DNA of 60,000 bases. Origin: Lineus longissimus (Eukaryota > Nemertea > Pilidiophora > Heteronemertea > Lineidae). Within the stretch, counting starts at the first letter, position 1, and each line of letters opens with the position of its first letter. A program made the translations under genes and the position numbers. The notes below the pieces were generated by a model, which was not told where the DNA came from, made no database searches, and saw only the letters and a program-made list of their open reading frames with translations. Positions 25,106 through 51,827 of the stretch are shown one piece after another. The stretch is taken from NCBI RefSeq assembly GCF_910592395.1, contig NC_088308.1, positions 932,001 through 992,000 on the forward strand, written 5' to 3'.

Positions 25106-27258
25106 GCACCTCCACCACCTAGCCCAACCCCGCCCTGTTTTCAGTGCTTGATCTCCAAAACCTAGTGGTCACATAGCGCAAAAACTTCTCATCTCACAAC
25201 CTACAGTCAATGCTTGTTTTCAGGTGCCAAGCGGCGACTTAGCGCCAACACTCTTCATCCCACAACCTACGATACTTGGTCTCTGGTGCCTTAAGGGCTT
25301 GGTTCCCAGTGCCATGTGGCCATATAGCACCATCACTTCCCATCCCGCCATCTTTAGTGCTTGGTGTCTAGTGCCATGTGACCAGAGACCACCATCACTT
25401 CCCACCCCGCCCCTTTCAGTGCTTGGTGTCTAGTGCCATGTGGCCAGAGACCACCATCACTTCCCATCCCGCCCCTTTCAGTGCTTGGTGTCTAGTGCCA
25501 TGTGGCCAGAGAGCACCATCACTTCCCATTCCACCATCTTTAGTGCTTGGTGTCTAGTGCCATGTGGCCAGAGAGCACCATCACTTCCCATTCCACCATC
25601 TTTAGTGCTTGGTGTCTAGTGCCATGTGGCCAGAGAGCACCATCACTTCCCATCCCGCCCCTTTTAGTGCTTGGTGTCTAGTGCCATGTGGCCAGAGAGC
25701 ACCATCACTTCCCATTCCACCATCTCTAGTGCTTGGTGTCTAGTGCCATGTGGCCATAGAGCACCATCACTTCCCATTCCACCATCTTTAGTGCTTGGTG
25801 TCTAGTGCCATGTGGCCAGAGAGCACCATCACTTCCCATTCCACCATCTTTAGTGCTTGGTGTCTAGTGCCATGTGGCCAGAGAGCACCATCACTTCCCA
25901 TTCCACCATCTTTAGTGCTTGGTGTCTAGTGCCATGTGGCCAGAGAGCACCATCACTTCCCATTCCACCATCTTTAGTGTTTGGTGTCTAGTGCCATGTG
26001 GCCAGAGAGCACCATCACTTCCCATTCCACCATCTTTAGTGCTTGGTGTCTAGTGCCATGTGGCCATAGAGCACCATCACTTCCCATTCCACCATCTTTA
26101 GTGTTTGGTGTCTAGTGCCGTGTGGCCAGAGAGCACCATCACTTCCCATTCCACCATCTTTAGTGCTTGGTATCTAGTGTCATGTGGCCAGAGAGCACCA
26201 TCACTTCCCATCCCGCCCCTTTCAGTGCTTGGTGTCTAGTGCCATGTGGCCAGAGACCACCATCACTTACCATCCCGCCCGCCCTTTCAGTGCTTGGTGT
26301 CTAGTGCCATGTGGCCAGAGACCACCATCACTTCCCATCCCGCCCCTTTCAGTGCTTGGTGTCTAGTGCCATGTGGCCAGAGAGCACCATCACTTCCCAT
26401 TCCACCATCTTTCGTGCTTGGTGTCTAGTGCCATGTGGCCAGAGAGCACCATCACTTCCCATTCCACCATCTTTCGTGCTTGGTGTCTAGTGCCATGTGG
26501 CCAGAGAGCGCCATCACTTCCCATTCCACCATCTGTAGTGCTTGGTGTCTAGTGCCATGTGGCCAGAGAGCGCCATCACTTCCCATCCCGCCCCTTTCAG
26601 TGCTTGGTGTCTAGTGCCATGTGGCCAGAGACCACCATCACTTCCCATTCCGCCCCTTTCAGTGCTTGGTGTCTAGTGTCATGTGGCTAGAGAGCACCAT
26701 CACTTCCCATTCCACCATCTTTAGTGCTTGGTGTCTAGTGCCGTGTGGCCAGAGAGCACCATCACTTCCCATTCCACCATCTTTAGTGCTTGGTGTCTAG
26801 TGCCGTGTGGCCAGAGACCACCATCACTTCCCATCCCGCCATCTTTAGTGCTTGGTGTCTAGTGCCATGTGGCCAGAGACCACCATCACTTCCCATTCCA
26901 CCATCTTTAGTGCTTGGTGTCTAGTGCCATGTGGCCAGAGACCACCATCACTTCCCATCCCGCCCCTTTCAGTGCTTGGTGTCTAGTGCCATGTGGCCAG
27001 AGACCACCATCACTTCCCATCCCGCCCCTTTCAGTGCTTGGTGTCTAGTGCCATGTGGCCAGAGACCACCATCACTTCCCATCCCGCCCCTTTCAGTGCT
27101 TGGTGTCTAGTGCCATGTGGCCAGAGAGCACCATCACTTCCCATCCCGCCATCTTTAGTGCTTGGTGTCTAGTGCCATGTGGCCAGAGAGCACCATCACT
27201 TCCCATCCCGCCCCTTTCAGTGCTGTGTCTCTGGTGCGACGTAGCCACATAGCGCCAA
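25106..27258. repeat. Large 62-bp minisatellite, about 31 good copies
   Basis: A 61-62-bp unit centred on GCTTGGTGTCTAGTGCCATG repeats without spacers from about 25290 to 27215, about 31 copies. Several degenerate units lie at the left edge (25106-25290) and one at the right edge (27215-27258). Two unit types exist. One carries ATTCCACCATCTTTAG with GAGAGCACC; the other carries ATCCCGCCCCTTTCAG with GAGACCACC. The first dominates about 25500-26200. The second is common near both ends. The period is not a multiple of three and stops interrupt each frame, so it is non-coding. Confidence 0.97.
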
Positions 27259-29174
27259 GTGTCATTAGGATAATTGGTGTTTGATGGATGAGGAACCGCC
27301 ACGGGAGTCTCCTGTTCATTAATAGGTAACAACTGTGTTATCGCTATAATCAAAGAAAGGCAAGAGAATGCAGGTATAGAACATGTCCACCGGTGAAACG
27401 TTTCAGAGAGTAAATCATTATGTAACTGATAGAACTTCGCACAAATGGTAGTAGACACTCTTCGAGAACACTTCCACTGAGATGATAAACCAGAAGTCTT
27501 TCACCAAACTGTTTGTCCAACCATGACTCACTTTAAGGTCGCCAGTCTAGGGTACCAGTTGTCTCAGAAATCTTCACTCGGATACAGCTACCTCTATTTT
27601 CAGTAATATTTACCACTTGGGTACATACCTTCAGATATCCATAAATATTCAAAAAAATTCCCAGGCTCAAGGCAAACTTGCCAACTATTTACCCAACATC
27701 GCGGCTCCTGCCCGATTTGATCGGAGCGAGCGCGATACCCCCGAGAGATAAGCTCGCAATGATCGCCTCATAATGCCCCAGCTAGCCCGTAGAGTCCGCA
27801 CGTTCGTGACTTGAAATCTGATTCGGAGATAAATATGCCGTGCAGAATAGCATGTTGCGATATCCGAGTGTTGGGTGGTAAATTTATGGAGGCTGAAGAC
27901 TTCAGGAATCCTTCCAACGTTTTGGTCTGTTACACAAATGCCGAGTGATATGTTTGTGCAGGCTTGATGAATTTCGTCAGTCAGCGGAGACTGTTATATT
28001 CCTTACTCTTCGATAATTATCTTCTCCAAGGCACTGATGAGGTTAACTGTGCACAATACTGGCAAACGAAATCGGATACGCAATTTACTTTTTTACATGA
28101 TATTTCGAAGACCGATAACAATCGTTATCAGTTGAAATCATTCCAAACTATTCCCATCCATTGAAGTTCTTTCGACATTTCATACATATGATCTCATAAT
28201 ACCATGAATCTTCCTTGCTACACTCCCTGGGGGGATTTTAGAAGTCCACCAATCATTCCCTGACGATGTCCATATGGCACGTATCAGCGATAAAAAGGAT
28301 GATAGTTCAAAGATTACTCGGGAGAAAAATGTCTCCATAACAACCACAATATTTGAAAATGAACTTTTTGACACCATTAGAATGTTGGGGAAACTTACTT
28401 CGGTAGCAAAGGCAAATTCCGATGTATCTTTTAAGAAAAGCCGTGAGAATTAACCGAATACTTGCAGCGAACAGCCAAACATTGCCATCAGTTCTGTTTC
28501 AGAGACAAATACTGGTTCTGGAATCACCGACTTCGTGCCAGGAGGAGCAACACGAAAGAAGAATTGTCACTATGTCACCATCATAGCACTTATGACATCT
28601 GGATTGAAGCGAATTGTCACCAACTCCGATACATTTGACGCTATAAGAAAGTCCCATTTATCATCATGTTCTATGATCCAACGGAAATGTATACTTCTGG
28701 AGCCGGAAAGGCAATGCATCAAGTTATAGCAAGGTGATATGAATATCTGACAGTGGAAATCGTCAGGCAATCTATACTCTGCTCAATGGACATTTGTCGA
28801 TCGGCCTGTCATGGCTTAATAACACTATACGATATGTCGAATGACACCCTTGAGTATAATACAGACGGCCTCCAAAACTCATTTTGAGACACCTGCACTG
28901 ATGTTGTCAAGGCAATTGCGTTCTGGCTCTGAAATATCTGGATCGCAGAGAGGTTGGAATATATTCAAAGCTACCACCTTCTTTGCAAAAAGGGATAGGT
29001 ACACCGAAGTTCTGACGGAGACGATGGAGAGGCTTCTCATTATCCTTTACAGTGACAAATGCTCACCTACATTCAGGGTCGGAAAGGGGAAACAGGTGTT
29101 TGATTCGTTTCGATGTAAGTTATTGTCTCGACAATGATAACTGACCACTAAGCTTATGAATTGGTGACACACGA
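27259..29174. other. Non-coding stretch with weak open frames
   Basis: The frames at 27964-28164 (+), 28535-28729 (+) and 28841-29137 (+) are open but carry no signature that I recognise. At about 28650-28730 a second + frame reads smoothly for some 30 codons and then stops, which could be a decayed gene fragment. I cannot name it. Confidence 0.3.
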
Positions 29175-29396
29175 GTAGGAGGCTATTTCCAGTTCTAAAC
29201 GGATCTTCGAACGTTTTCCTAAATCATTCGACAAAAGTCCTGGACTAACATGCCATACCAAATGATGTTGACGTGGCAATTTGGTGTCCACTGCGCCTGA
29301 ATGACGAGATCATTCAGGGACTGTCTGACAGCTGTGATTGTTGACCCGACGTCATGTCATGCCATACCAACTACAATTTTTAGCCTCCTACTAGTG
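29175..29396. repeat. Repeat family C, copy C4
   Basis: The left end is GTAGGAGGCTATTTCCAG and the right end is TTAGCCTCCTACTAG, so the termini are inverted as in the full copy at 15433-15715. The interior is largely different, suggesting a rearranged or internally replaced member. Confidence 0.65.
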
Positions 29397-31179
29397 AGAA
29401 GAATCAGACCTTGGTGATAACTTCTACTTGTTTCCTGCTGTCAGCCTGTTTACAACAGGACGGGTATGTTTACTCAGAAGGGGTAGCTGATCGCTTGCCA
29501 CGTGTGTCACGCTAGTTGTTTTAGGACAGGCAAAAGCTTTACAGCTTGCCATTTATCCATGACCAGGCTGTCTCATCGTTAACGATGCTGTGATTGATGA
29601 CACCTAGGGTCTAATGCAAGCAAATCAACCACAACAGTTCACTGTTATGATCAATTTACCACCATTAATCCGTCCAGCGACTCGTCTCGGAGGACAGCGC
29701 TTAGATGCACTCTGTCATTCATGCTAGCTAGGCCATTAACAGCAAGGTCATGTCAAATCGCTGCGCAAGGCAGCTCGAAATTTAGCACCCGGATGAAAAA
29801 AAAACTATGATCATATGATGCTCATCTTATAAGAATCATCCAATTGGGGAAAGTGAATGATCTGAGGAATGATTTACATTCAATAGTCGTCTTGGGAAAT
29901 GTGTGGCTTGATCGCCGTCAACAATAAATGTTGTCCTTTAGTGCCAAATTGAGTGACACTTTGAAGGTTCTTGAAACGTCCGAATTTGGCAATGGATGCA
30001 TAAATATTGATCTCTAAACAGTGATGATAAGGTAGGGGGTCCATTCCCGAGGTATAACTCATCGAGGTTGTTTCGTTTCCCTACCCGTCAGTTCAGAAAG
30101 GACAACAATACCAAAGTGGAAAGCGTATTGGCAACCATATGGTAACACATCGCTTTCTCTGCCGTCAGTTGCGATGTGATGCATTACATGGAGGCTTATT
30201 GAAGAGGTTTACGAAATGTACATATCTGTAGACCATAACCACCAAACGAACATTATTAGTAGGCCAACCCCTTTTTATATCACCTTTCTGAGTCACGCTG
30301 TGTCATCAGCACAGCAAATACATTGTTCAATACTTCGTGCCGAATCAACTCGTAGCGAATCTAATCGACGATGTGAACAAACATCGTTTATTTTCTCGAT
30401 ATTTTTATTTTATCTCAAAACAACAAAACGTTTTTGTTAGTTGATAAATGGACGATACCATTTTGAATAGAGTGCCAGCTAATTTCTTATTCAAACAGTT
30501 TTAATGATGATGCAGTCTTCACTTTAAGTTCATCTGTGAACACGATATAACGTTTGATAAGCAATGGATGGATCAAATACCAACTAATTTGTCAGGACAT
30601 GTCAAACAATCAATGAGTGTGCATTAAGAGTTAGAGCCGATTAAATTGATGTCAGTAATTCGGATTTGTCTTCAAAGTCTTGCGCGGGTTCAGCAATCAC
30701 AACGAAAGAGAAGCCTGCGTGACGGTGCTTATTGGATCGATGTCATCACTGGGCTCGCGGTGCTCCCTGCTTCATATTGGAGACACGCTCCCAGTCCTTC
30801 AAACCAGCACTCTCAAAGCCAAATGTTCCCGAACAGCGAGGCGGATAAAGCAGTCACGGAGTTTCCCGAGGGCTGATCCTGGTATAATTGGAAGTGATGT
30901 ATGACTCTCTGGCAATAACAGGATAAAAGTGCAATAGTTGTTCCTGATTAAAAAGGCAATAATTTCTGGCTGGATAAGTTGATCAGAGAAAATTCAATGA
31001 AATATTTTTCACATATTAAGCGATCTGAACAATGTTGAATCGTCCTTTACTTGTGCATTGAGCGTGAATGCAATCGTTCCTGTTGTCAAATTAGACTCTT
31101 CACCTGTCGGATTCCTTACTATCTCCTAACGTCACTTTACGCATTCAAACTGGCCGCTAAAAAACAAACCAAATTTCAG
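29397..31179. other. Non-coding stretch, nothing recognised
   Basis: No gene, RNA or repeat is recognised. The overlapping open frames near 30646-30904 look like chance frames. Confidence 0.4.
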
Positions 31180-31253
31180 TCGGAGGACATATTCAAGAAC
31201 TTGAGCATCCCTGAGAAGTTGTTATGTGGACTAGTGGCGGGCGGTACAGCGCG
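31180..31253 (+). CDS. Possible upstream exon of the TRPC gene
   Basis: A 74-nt segment lies between an acceptor (AAATTTCAG, ending 31179) and a strong donor (GTGAGT at 31254). It is open in a single frame and ends in phase 2. Joined to the acceptor at 36206 (TTACAG), it continues in frame through 36207-36231 into the ATG at 36232. No ATG is present in this frame here, so a further 5' exon would be needed. It may instead be a 5' UTR exon or chance. A predicted IPEKLLCGLVAGG stretch is vaguely hydrophobic. Confidence 0.3.
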
Positions 31254-31320
31254 GTGAGTCTCCTTCCCCCTTAAGATTTATTGCACCATTGTGTACAGTT
31301 TATATAGTAGACACTGTTTG

Positions 31321-31454
31321 TATTGCATTAATGTCTGCCTATTACTCTAGAACTGTAAATTATCACATGTCAATGTTGTCGATCGGATATTGTAGGGCTG
31401 GGCTATAACAATTGTAGATATGTTGGAAATGTTGTGTTTTATTAGTGCAAATGA
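31321..31454 (+). repeat. Dispersed 134-bp repeat, copy 1
   Basis: This segment is nearly identical to 38116-38248, including GATCGGATATTGTAGGGC and TTTTATTAGTGCAAATGAT. The two copies differ by a few substitutions and 3-6 bp indels and are in the same orientation 6.8 kb apart. No inverted ends or coding frame are seen. Confidence 0.93.
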
Positions 31455-32689
31455 TATGTTACCTTTGTTGTAAGCGACCATTGTATAGCTTATTCATGCG
31501 TGATCACACGCTTTTTATAACCTTGAACAGTGACGCGAGAAAGATCATCTCCAACTAAGGCAAACGTCACAACTGGTGTAAGTTGGTTGTGATAAGCGCC
31601 TTCGAAAATTTCAGTCTTTGCTCAAAGCGCTTCTTCTGCAAAGAATATTTTACCGCCTGCTCCTCAGCAAAAAAGGCAACGTTTGGACGTACAATTTATG
31701 GGACGGGACTCCGCAATCACCTTCTATAATTCTTGGCTGTTGCTTTGCAGAGAAAACGATGTACAAATGCTCCCCATCAATGCAGCCAGACAACCTGTCT
31801 CGCCTGAAAAATTTAATTTTCCTTTTTCGAATCGTAATCAGATTTCAGTAGTCAAATTATAAAACTAAAACCCGGGCACTTAAGGCAGCACCACCAGCAT
31901 TACAAAGATGTATTTACGTTCTAAAAAATCTTATTTGTATTTCTGATGAGGAACTATTTAATCGTATTTGGCATTTAATTGAATTTTGGAAAAAATACGA
32001 CTTTGCTCGCTGAATTTTATATTAAGACTCTTAGTAGTAGAGTCACATACAAACAAGGGGACCTCTTACTATCCATCATTCGCATGTTCGGATTTCATTC
32101 AAATTTGTTCTGAATATGCAAGGAGCTGCATAAAGTAGACCATCCAAGGAACATCTGCGAAGTGAGAAAAGAGTTGAACAGGATCGACTTGGTTTTCTTT
32201 CCGTGGCATCTATCTCAAAATAGCCCCTATAATGCGGAAGTCATCGGCAAACTGAACTAGCAGGCTTATACGTTTTATGGTTGCTACGCATTTTTGTAAT
32301 TTCGAGAATCATTCATGATGTTTTATATTATCCTCGCACCGTAATTAAAATCTCCGAAGAGCTTTTACTTCCTAATAACCTACTTTTAGGGGATATTGCA
32401 GCTTCTTCGTCACTAATTTCTGTTTGCACGCTTCAATAAGAACCTACCATTGATTCGTTCAAAAGTAGCATCGTGATAAATACAGCACTTCTTCTGAAAA
32501 AGGATGGCCACTTCATGTATTTACAAATGAATAATCATGCAGTAGATTCTGCTGATCCAACTTTTAGTTGTTGACAAAGAAAGATCTTAAGTTTGCTTGC
32601 ATATTACCGCGTGTTCTTCATCGGAGATATACCATACGATTCTTAGTTCAGATCGTATTCTGTTTCGTATATACATTTATGCTTAGGCT

Positions 32690-32805
32690 GGAGTTACACA
32701 GGGTTCACGTTGTCACAAGTCATGATTCACTTGTCACGAGTCAACTGACTTAGGCTTGAAATCACGATGTAAGGGTGAAAAGTGACCTCGGGAATCGTAT
32801 GATTC
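32690..32805. repeat. Repeat family B, copy B2
   Basis: The segment CACTTGTCACGAGTCAACTG, then ACTTAGGCTTGAAATCACGA and AAGTGACCTCGGGAATCGTA, matches 10615-10705 closely. Only the left half of the family is present. Confidence 0.82.
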
Positions 32806-35089
32806 AAGAGTACAATGACATTTTATAAATGTGTCATGGTCTTTTGTTACAAAAAGTTTCAAGAAGAAAATGTGGTGTTGTGTTGTGTAACACGGAAGCA
32901 TTGATGAGTTGATCCTTTTTATCTTTATATTTCTATATATGAATGAAAATGACATAACCGTTGATGTGTGGAATAGCAGAAGAATCGGAAGTGATAATGT
33001 AGTTATTCTTTCCCACATACGTGGTGCATGGGGCGTCGACTTTATATTCGATATCATCAGATTACGGACGGCTTATCACTACAGTCCCAGTTGTGACGGA
33101 TGGTGATAACGTACACTGACAGGTTATTGTCTGAGAGCGAGGAGAATTTTCAAATATGGTCACTTATCCACAGTTTTATCACACTTTATGAAAGTGTGCG
33201 TGTTGAATTATGATGTTAGTTTTGATAGGTTGGTTAGGTTCAATATTGTATCTGAAGATAGTGTTTATTGGATGGAGAGAGTTTGTTTTTAAAAGGATGA
33301 AATGTACTTCCTCCAACACAGGGAAAACGTTGGTGTCAAACTCTCGACAAAGAATCGGTGCATCGAGGAATGAGTTTGCTTGTTTAAAAACTAACTATGA
33401 CTATCTGATAGTGATCCTCATTCCACAAAGTTGACATTCTCTGTGAACAATCCTATCCCAGAGAGCAATCTTTTTCATTTTTGCCCCCGAGCATTATCGA
33501 GCATGACTTTTTGACATTTCTGCTCTCTACTTAAGGATATGAACACGCTTTGAATAAAGAGCTGCAATGTAAACAGTCATACAGGATACAAACATTGTCA
33601 ATTGTCATTGGACATAAGGAATGATTTATGAAAGAGCAATATCATGATATTCATCGCTCATATACCAGGAAGTTATAAGACGTATACCCGAACAATCATT
33701 GATGACGATGTTGTACTATTCCACCAGTTTGCTTGAAGTATCCGTGAACTCTGTTTACGTCATTTGTACAACATATAGCATTTGGTAGATACACAGCAAT
33801 AATGCTGCCCGATGAATAATAAAGACATGTTTGACTGCTCCAACAGCAGCATTCTAGATCGGTTGTTACTTTTGTGCCAAGTATCGTGGCTTTTCTTCCC
33901 GATTTGCAAGTGATTAAGGTTCCCATGCTATCTCCGCATTACCACTGACAAACAATTCGCCTTCTAATCCGGGCATCCGACAAATGACACTTTACATACA
34001 TTCCGTCTCCGTTCCTTATCTTGTCAATCAGTGCTCAAGGTATGATAATGATGGCATTTATTACTCTCCGTGAGATGCCTCTATGTGTAAATCACCAGTC
34101 TTATTCTCATCAACCGACCATGTGGTTGCACTAGTACAAATACTTAGCAGGCAGTTGGCGGGGAATCGAATCGGATCGAATCACCACTTACAAATGTGAC
34201 TTCGGATATCAATGGCGGTGTTATTCGGGTTAAACGTTTTCAATCGTGATTCATCGTAATTATCTTCACTAATAACTTGTTTGGCAATCGTATGGTTGAA
34301 GTTTAGGTCATATTTTGATAAAACAGAGTTCTCAATGAAACCTGTTGAAATGTAACTCTGAATTTCATCAAAATTCAAACTTTACGCGTGTAAGCCGGAG
34401 ATGAGCACGAGAGATGGACTGATGTTCACTCTCTCTGCCTGCTACTGAACAGTACAGTTCATCATAGTTAATCAACTTCCAGTATTCTGTGTTTGTCACA
34501 AAAGAAGGTGAAATAAGGTTGCAAGTGCAATCAAAGATAAAAATAAGGACAATTCAATCAATGGAATGAATTTCTTTCCATTCGTAGGCACAGTATGGCT
34601 GCGCAAAATATGCCGTCCATTTTTTGCGATACCGCAGCAAATTGTCATGCGCAAATAGACAGAGGCGCTTCAGCGCGGCGGTGATTTAATGCCATCTTGA
34701 CGCCGACAAACATGTTGGTAAGATGCAGTGCTTTCTGTAGCATCTCATGACGTGTCATTGCTATGTTTTCTTGTTTTAGTGCGCCTAGCAATGATTGGAA
34801 ATCAGTGGTTCCTCGGCCGAGTGTGCATTTTGGTGGCAAGCGGCTCTCCTGTGCCAGGTAATACTCAATGTTGTTTAGGAGGCGAGGAGGGCGGCACAGT
34901 GTTATAATTGACGTTGGTAAACTTCCAACTTGATGTCACCTTCCCATTTACGCATGAAGAAGCAGTGACGAAACATCTCGAGTTATGATCGGGTTACCCC
35001 TCATTGGTGTTGCCATGCTACATGTGACACGGCCTCCTGTTGTGGCTAATCGTGCAGAACAGTATTTGTATCGCGAACACGTATACAGT

Positions 35090-35225
35090 GTTTTTTTCAT
35101 ATCATTCTGGCTAAATGTACTAGTTGAACTCAGGAATGTGATCAGATCACATTTACCACATAATAGTAGTGTTACACAACACAAGATTATCCTTATAGTA
35201 AGCCTAACCAAAGCTGTGTCATGAA
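35090..35225 (-). repeat. Repeat family A, truncated copy A2
   Basis: It begins TTTTTTTCATATCATTCTGG, then TTGAACTCAGGAATGTGATC and GTGTTACACAACAC..GATTATCCTTA. This is the inverted right half of the full family A elements. It stops near a GCCTAACCAAAGCTGTGTCA junction. Confidence 0.82.
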
Positions 35226-36231
35226 CTTGAGATATTTTTAGAACTTGCAAGTCCCTCCACCCACCCTTTCTGATGTATTAATTTCATCTTCATAAACTTT
35301 AATTTCATTTCAGGAGCCCGTGAATATAATCAATTTTTAATTGCTTTTGAGAATTAATTGGTTAATGTCTGTCGGTTAGAAACAGATTTGCCTGAAACCC
35401 AAGAAATTATCATTATGACGTAAACATGGCAAAATAGTGGTGAATGAGTGGCCTATAGCATCCGTCATGATCAAAGCGAAGTTAAATGTTGGTTCTACTG
35501 TTAATCTCATATCATCACAATTCTTTTTTCTTAATGTTTTGCACCAACGTGTTGGATTTTTCTCCCTACTCACATCGATATTGAAAAGCCCCGTTAGCAC
35601 CTTTTCTGGTCTGATGTACAAGCAGGGATTTCGGAGGATGTGGATGATGTAAAATCATTTTATCACCACGCCATGGCAAAAATAACTTAGACTTTTAGTT
35701 AACATGGAACTACATGTGTAGGGAATTGAACATTGGTGTTTAGATATAGACGACCTTTGACTGTTGAACCCCTCCCATGAATGATGTGATTGGAAGTTGA
35801 TTGGTTTTGTATTGACATATTTAGTAGAGTAGTCCACAACTATGAACATGTCCCTGCTTCCATCAATATAAATACTTGTATGACTATATGTGGAACAACT
35901 CAGTTTGCTATGGATATCATTTTTATTGCCATTTTTGTATAACCGTATATCAATCTCCATTGTCATTCTCACATGAGGTAAGTTGTTTGAAAGGTGTTAA
36001 CTGAAATAAATATGACAAACTGTATTGATTGAGATAGGATGACACTGTAAGAAAGTTGAATAAAACAAACGTCAAATGTGTCTCACGTTATCGACTTTTG
36101 ACTTTGCTCTAAATTTATAAAAAATTTAGAAACAAAAAGCTGTGAAAAAGCGGTACACTTGGCGAATAAATGACACTGATGCGACATTAACCCTTTGTCG
36201 TTACAGGTTTGTCCAGGGGTCCCAGTACAGT

Positions 36232-50301
<14,070 letters not shown>

Positions 50302-50886
50302 ATCGCTGTATTGAAATCGGATCCTGAAGTCAGACGAATAATAACCTCTATAGTTTGGACTAATAACCCTGGTTTTTATCTTGAAGACTTTAACAGTGGT
50401 TAAATGTTACTCTCGGCCAGATTCAGTGACAGTGGTTACTTAATAGTATGCATGTGAATTTGGTTTAAACTGAACACTATGGCTTTTTTACGGCTCCACC
50501 TATCTGACTTAGTGAAGCTACTGCGTCAGCCCCAGTCATGCGTGTAGTGTAACGCCAAAGGTTGGCGCCAACTCCTTCTGCCATGACAGATTCCCAAGGT
50601 TACTTTACGACGGATGCATGTACTGACATTTTGTCTGAGCTTCGCCTGTAATCGGGGTCGGAATGTTTAAAGTCGGGAGTCGAGGGTCATATATTCACAA
50701 CCCATGCATTTTTGCATTCTTTGGTTGAAGGGAGGCGTAAAATACCAAAACTTTCCGCGTCCGTTGTCGCAGTTGCATACAACTCAGATTCAAATATAAA
50801 CAAAGCAAAATTGACAGACCGTTGCATGCATGAGGAGCTTGACAATGCCACACTGCATGGTTTTGTGTTATTGTTTAGGAAGTGAC

Positions 50887-50915
50887 TATTTGGCAAGCCC
50901 GGCTCACCAAACAGC
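50887..50915. repeat. Isolated hairpin of the TTTGGCAAGC type
   Basis: TATTTGGCAAGCCCGGCTCA followed by CCAAACAG forms an imperfect palindrome matching the three hairpins at 51293-51407. Confidence 0.6.
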
Positions 50916-51292
50916 GCCTTTTTCTGCCCAAGATGGAGAGCCGAACTCATGCATATTCAACCATCCAGGAGCTTATTATCATTTGTGGCAACACGGTCAG
51001 CAACACCGGAGTTACAGTGAAACGCCTTTAGAAATGCACACTAATGCATTTAACATGTTTATCAGTTAAATCACGTTTATGACTTTTTTGTAAATCCATA
51101 CAGTCATGTACATGTACATGCTTCTTCATGGATTATTGACCAAAACCCGAGTTTGGTAACAGAAATTGAATCGAGAGCGGGAAGTCGGCCATTGTTAAAT
51201 ATGCGCATATAAATTCGAATATGACGTCACTGCTCTCTGATTGGCCAACATGTTGTAACCTCTCCGGCTCGCCAAAGAGGGTAGTATTTTTG

Positions 51293-51407
51293 CCCTGTTT
51301 GGCAAGCCCGGCTTGCCGAACAGGGTGGCTTTTTAGTGCTGTTTGGCAAGCGGCTCTCCAAACAGAACAAAAAAAGATGCCTGTTTGGCGAGCGGCTTGC
51401 CAAATAG
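51293..51407. repeat. Cluster of three related hairpins
   Basis: Three imperfect palindromes occur at 51293-51325, 51339-51365 and 51381-51407. Each is built on CTGTTTGGCAAGC and its inverted partner GCTTGCC(A/G)AACAG around a CCG or GG centre. The first has 15-bp arms with one mismatched pair. They are separated by A/T-rich spacers of about 13-15 bp. Confidence 0.85.
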
Positions 51408-51570
51408 ACCCGGCCTATTGTTTATTGAATAAGGGTAGGTCCAATGATGTTGGCGCTACCTACGTCTAGTTAGTTGTCATATGTGTTCGTGAATAACTAC
51501 AGCGCTTGTTGTAGTATCACACCATTTTGGCCAGGTTCGTGTGTAGTTTAGGCTTCTTGGTTGGAATAAG

Positions 51571-51827
51571 TGTTTTTCAGATAGATCAGCCAAAGGTACT
51601 TGGCTGACCTCTTGTCACTAAACTGTAACAGTGTGATCACAAATAGTAATGTTACACAGCCCTGGGCAGCCGGTGTCATAGTTGACCGGCTTTATTGACA
51701 CTGTGAAAGAGAATTGATCAGGCCTACCCCAACTAGTGTTGTGCAACACCACTATCTTTGAGCAAAAGTGATCTGGTCAGATTCCTGAGTTCAACTGAGT
51801 ACCTTTGGCCAGAACAGTAATGAAAAC
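51571..51827 (+). repeat. Repeat family A, full copy A5
   Basis: It starts GTGTTTTTCAGATAGATCAG and CCAAAGGTACTTGGCTGACC and ends GTACCTTTGGCCAGAACAGT and ATGAAAAC. The ends are inverted repeats of about 25-30 bp, and the 257-bp interior matches 37247-37506. No coding frame is present; MITE-type layout. Confidence 0.88.

Larger units (their letters stand above)
31455..36206. other. Region upstream of the first TRPC coding exon
   Basis: Apart from repeat copies at 32690-32805 (family B) and 35090-35225 (family A), nothing is recognised. If the candidate exon at 31180-31253 is real, this is the first intron. Otherwise it is promoter/5' UTR territory. A small TGGCAAGCGGCTCTCC motif near 34835 resembles the hairpins found at 51293-51407. 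Confidence 0.4.

Noticed and set aside
25106-27258. CRISPR-like array or repeat-encoded protein
   Set aside because: The unit is repeated end to end with no unique spacers, in animal DNA, and the 61-62-bp period shifts the frame each copy. It is a minisatellite.
28640-28730. Decayed gene fragment on the + strand
   Set aside because: About 30 codons read smoothly but are bounded by stops on both sides, and I could not tie them to a family or to splice sites.
31180-31253. Mitochondrial carrier exon (GLVAGGTA resembles carrier repeats)
   Set aside because: The match is a handful of small residues, without the PxD/ExxR signature of the family and without neighbouring exons.
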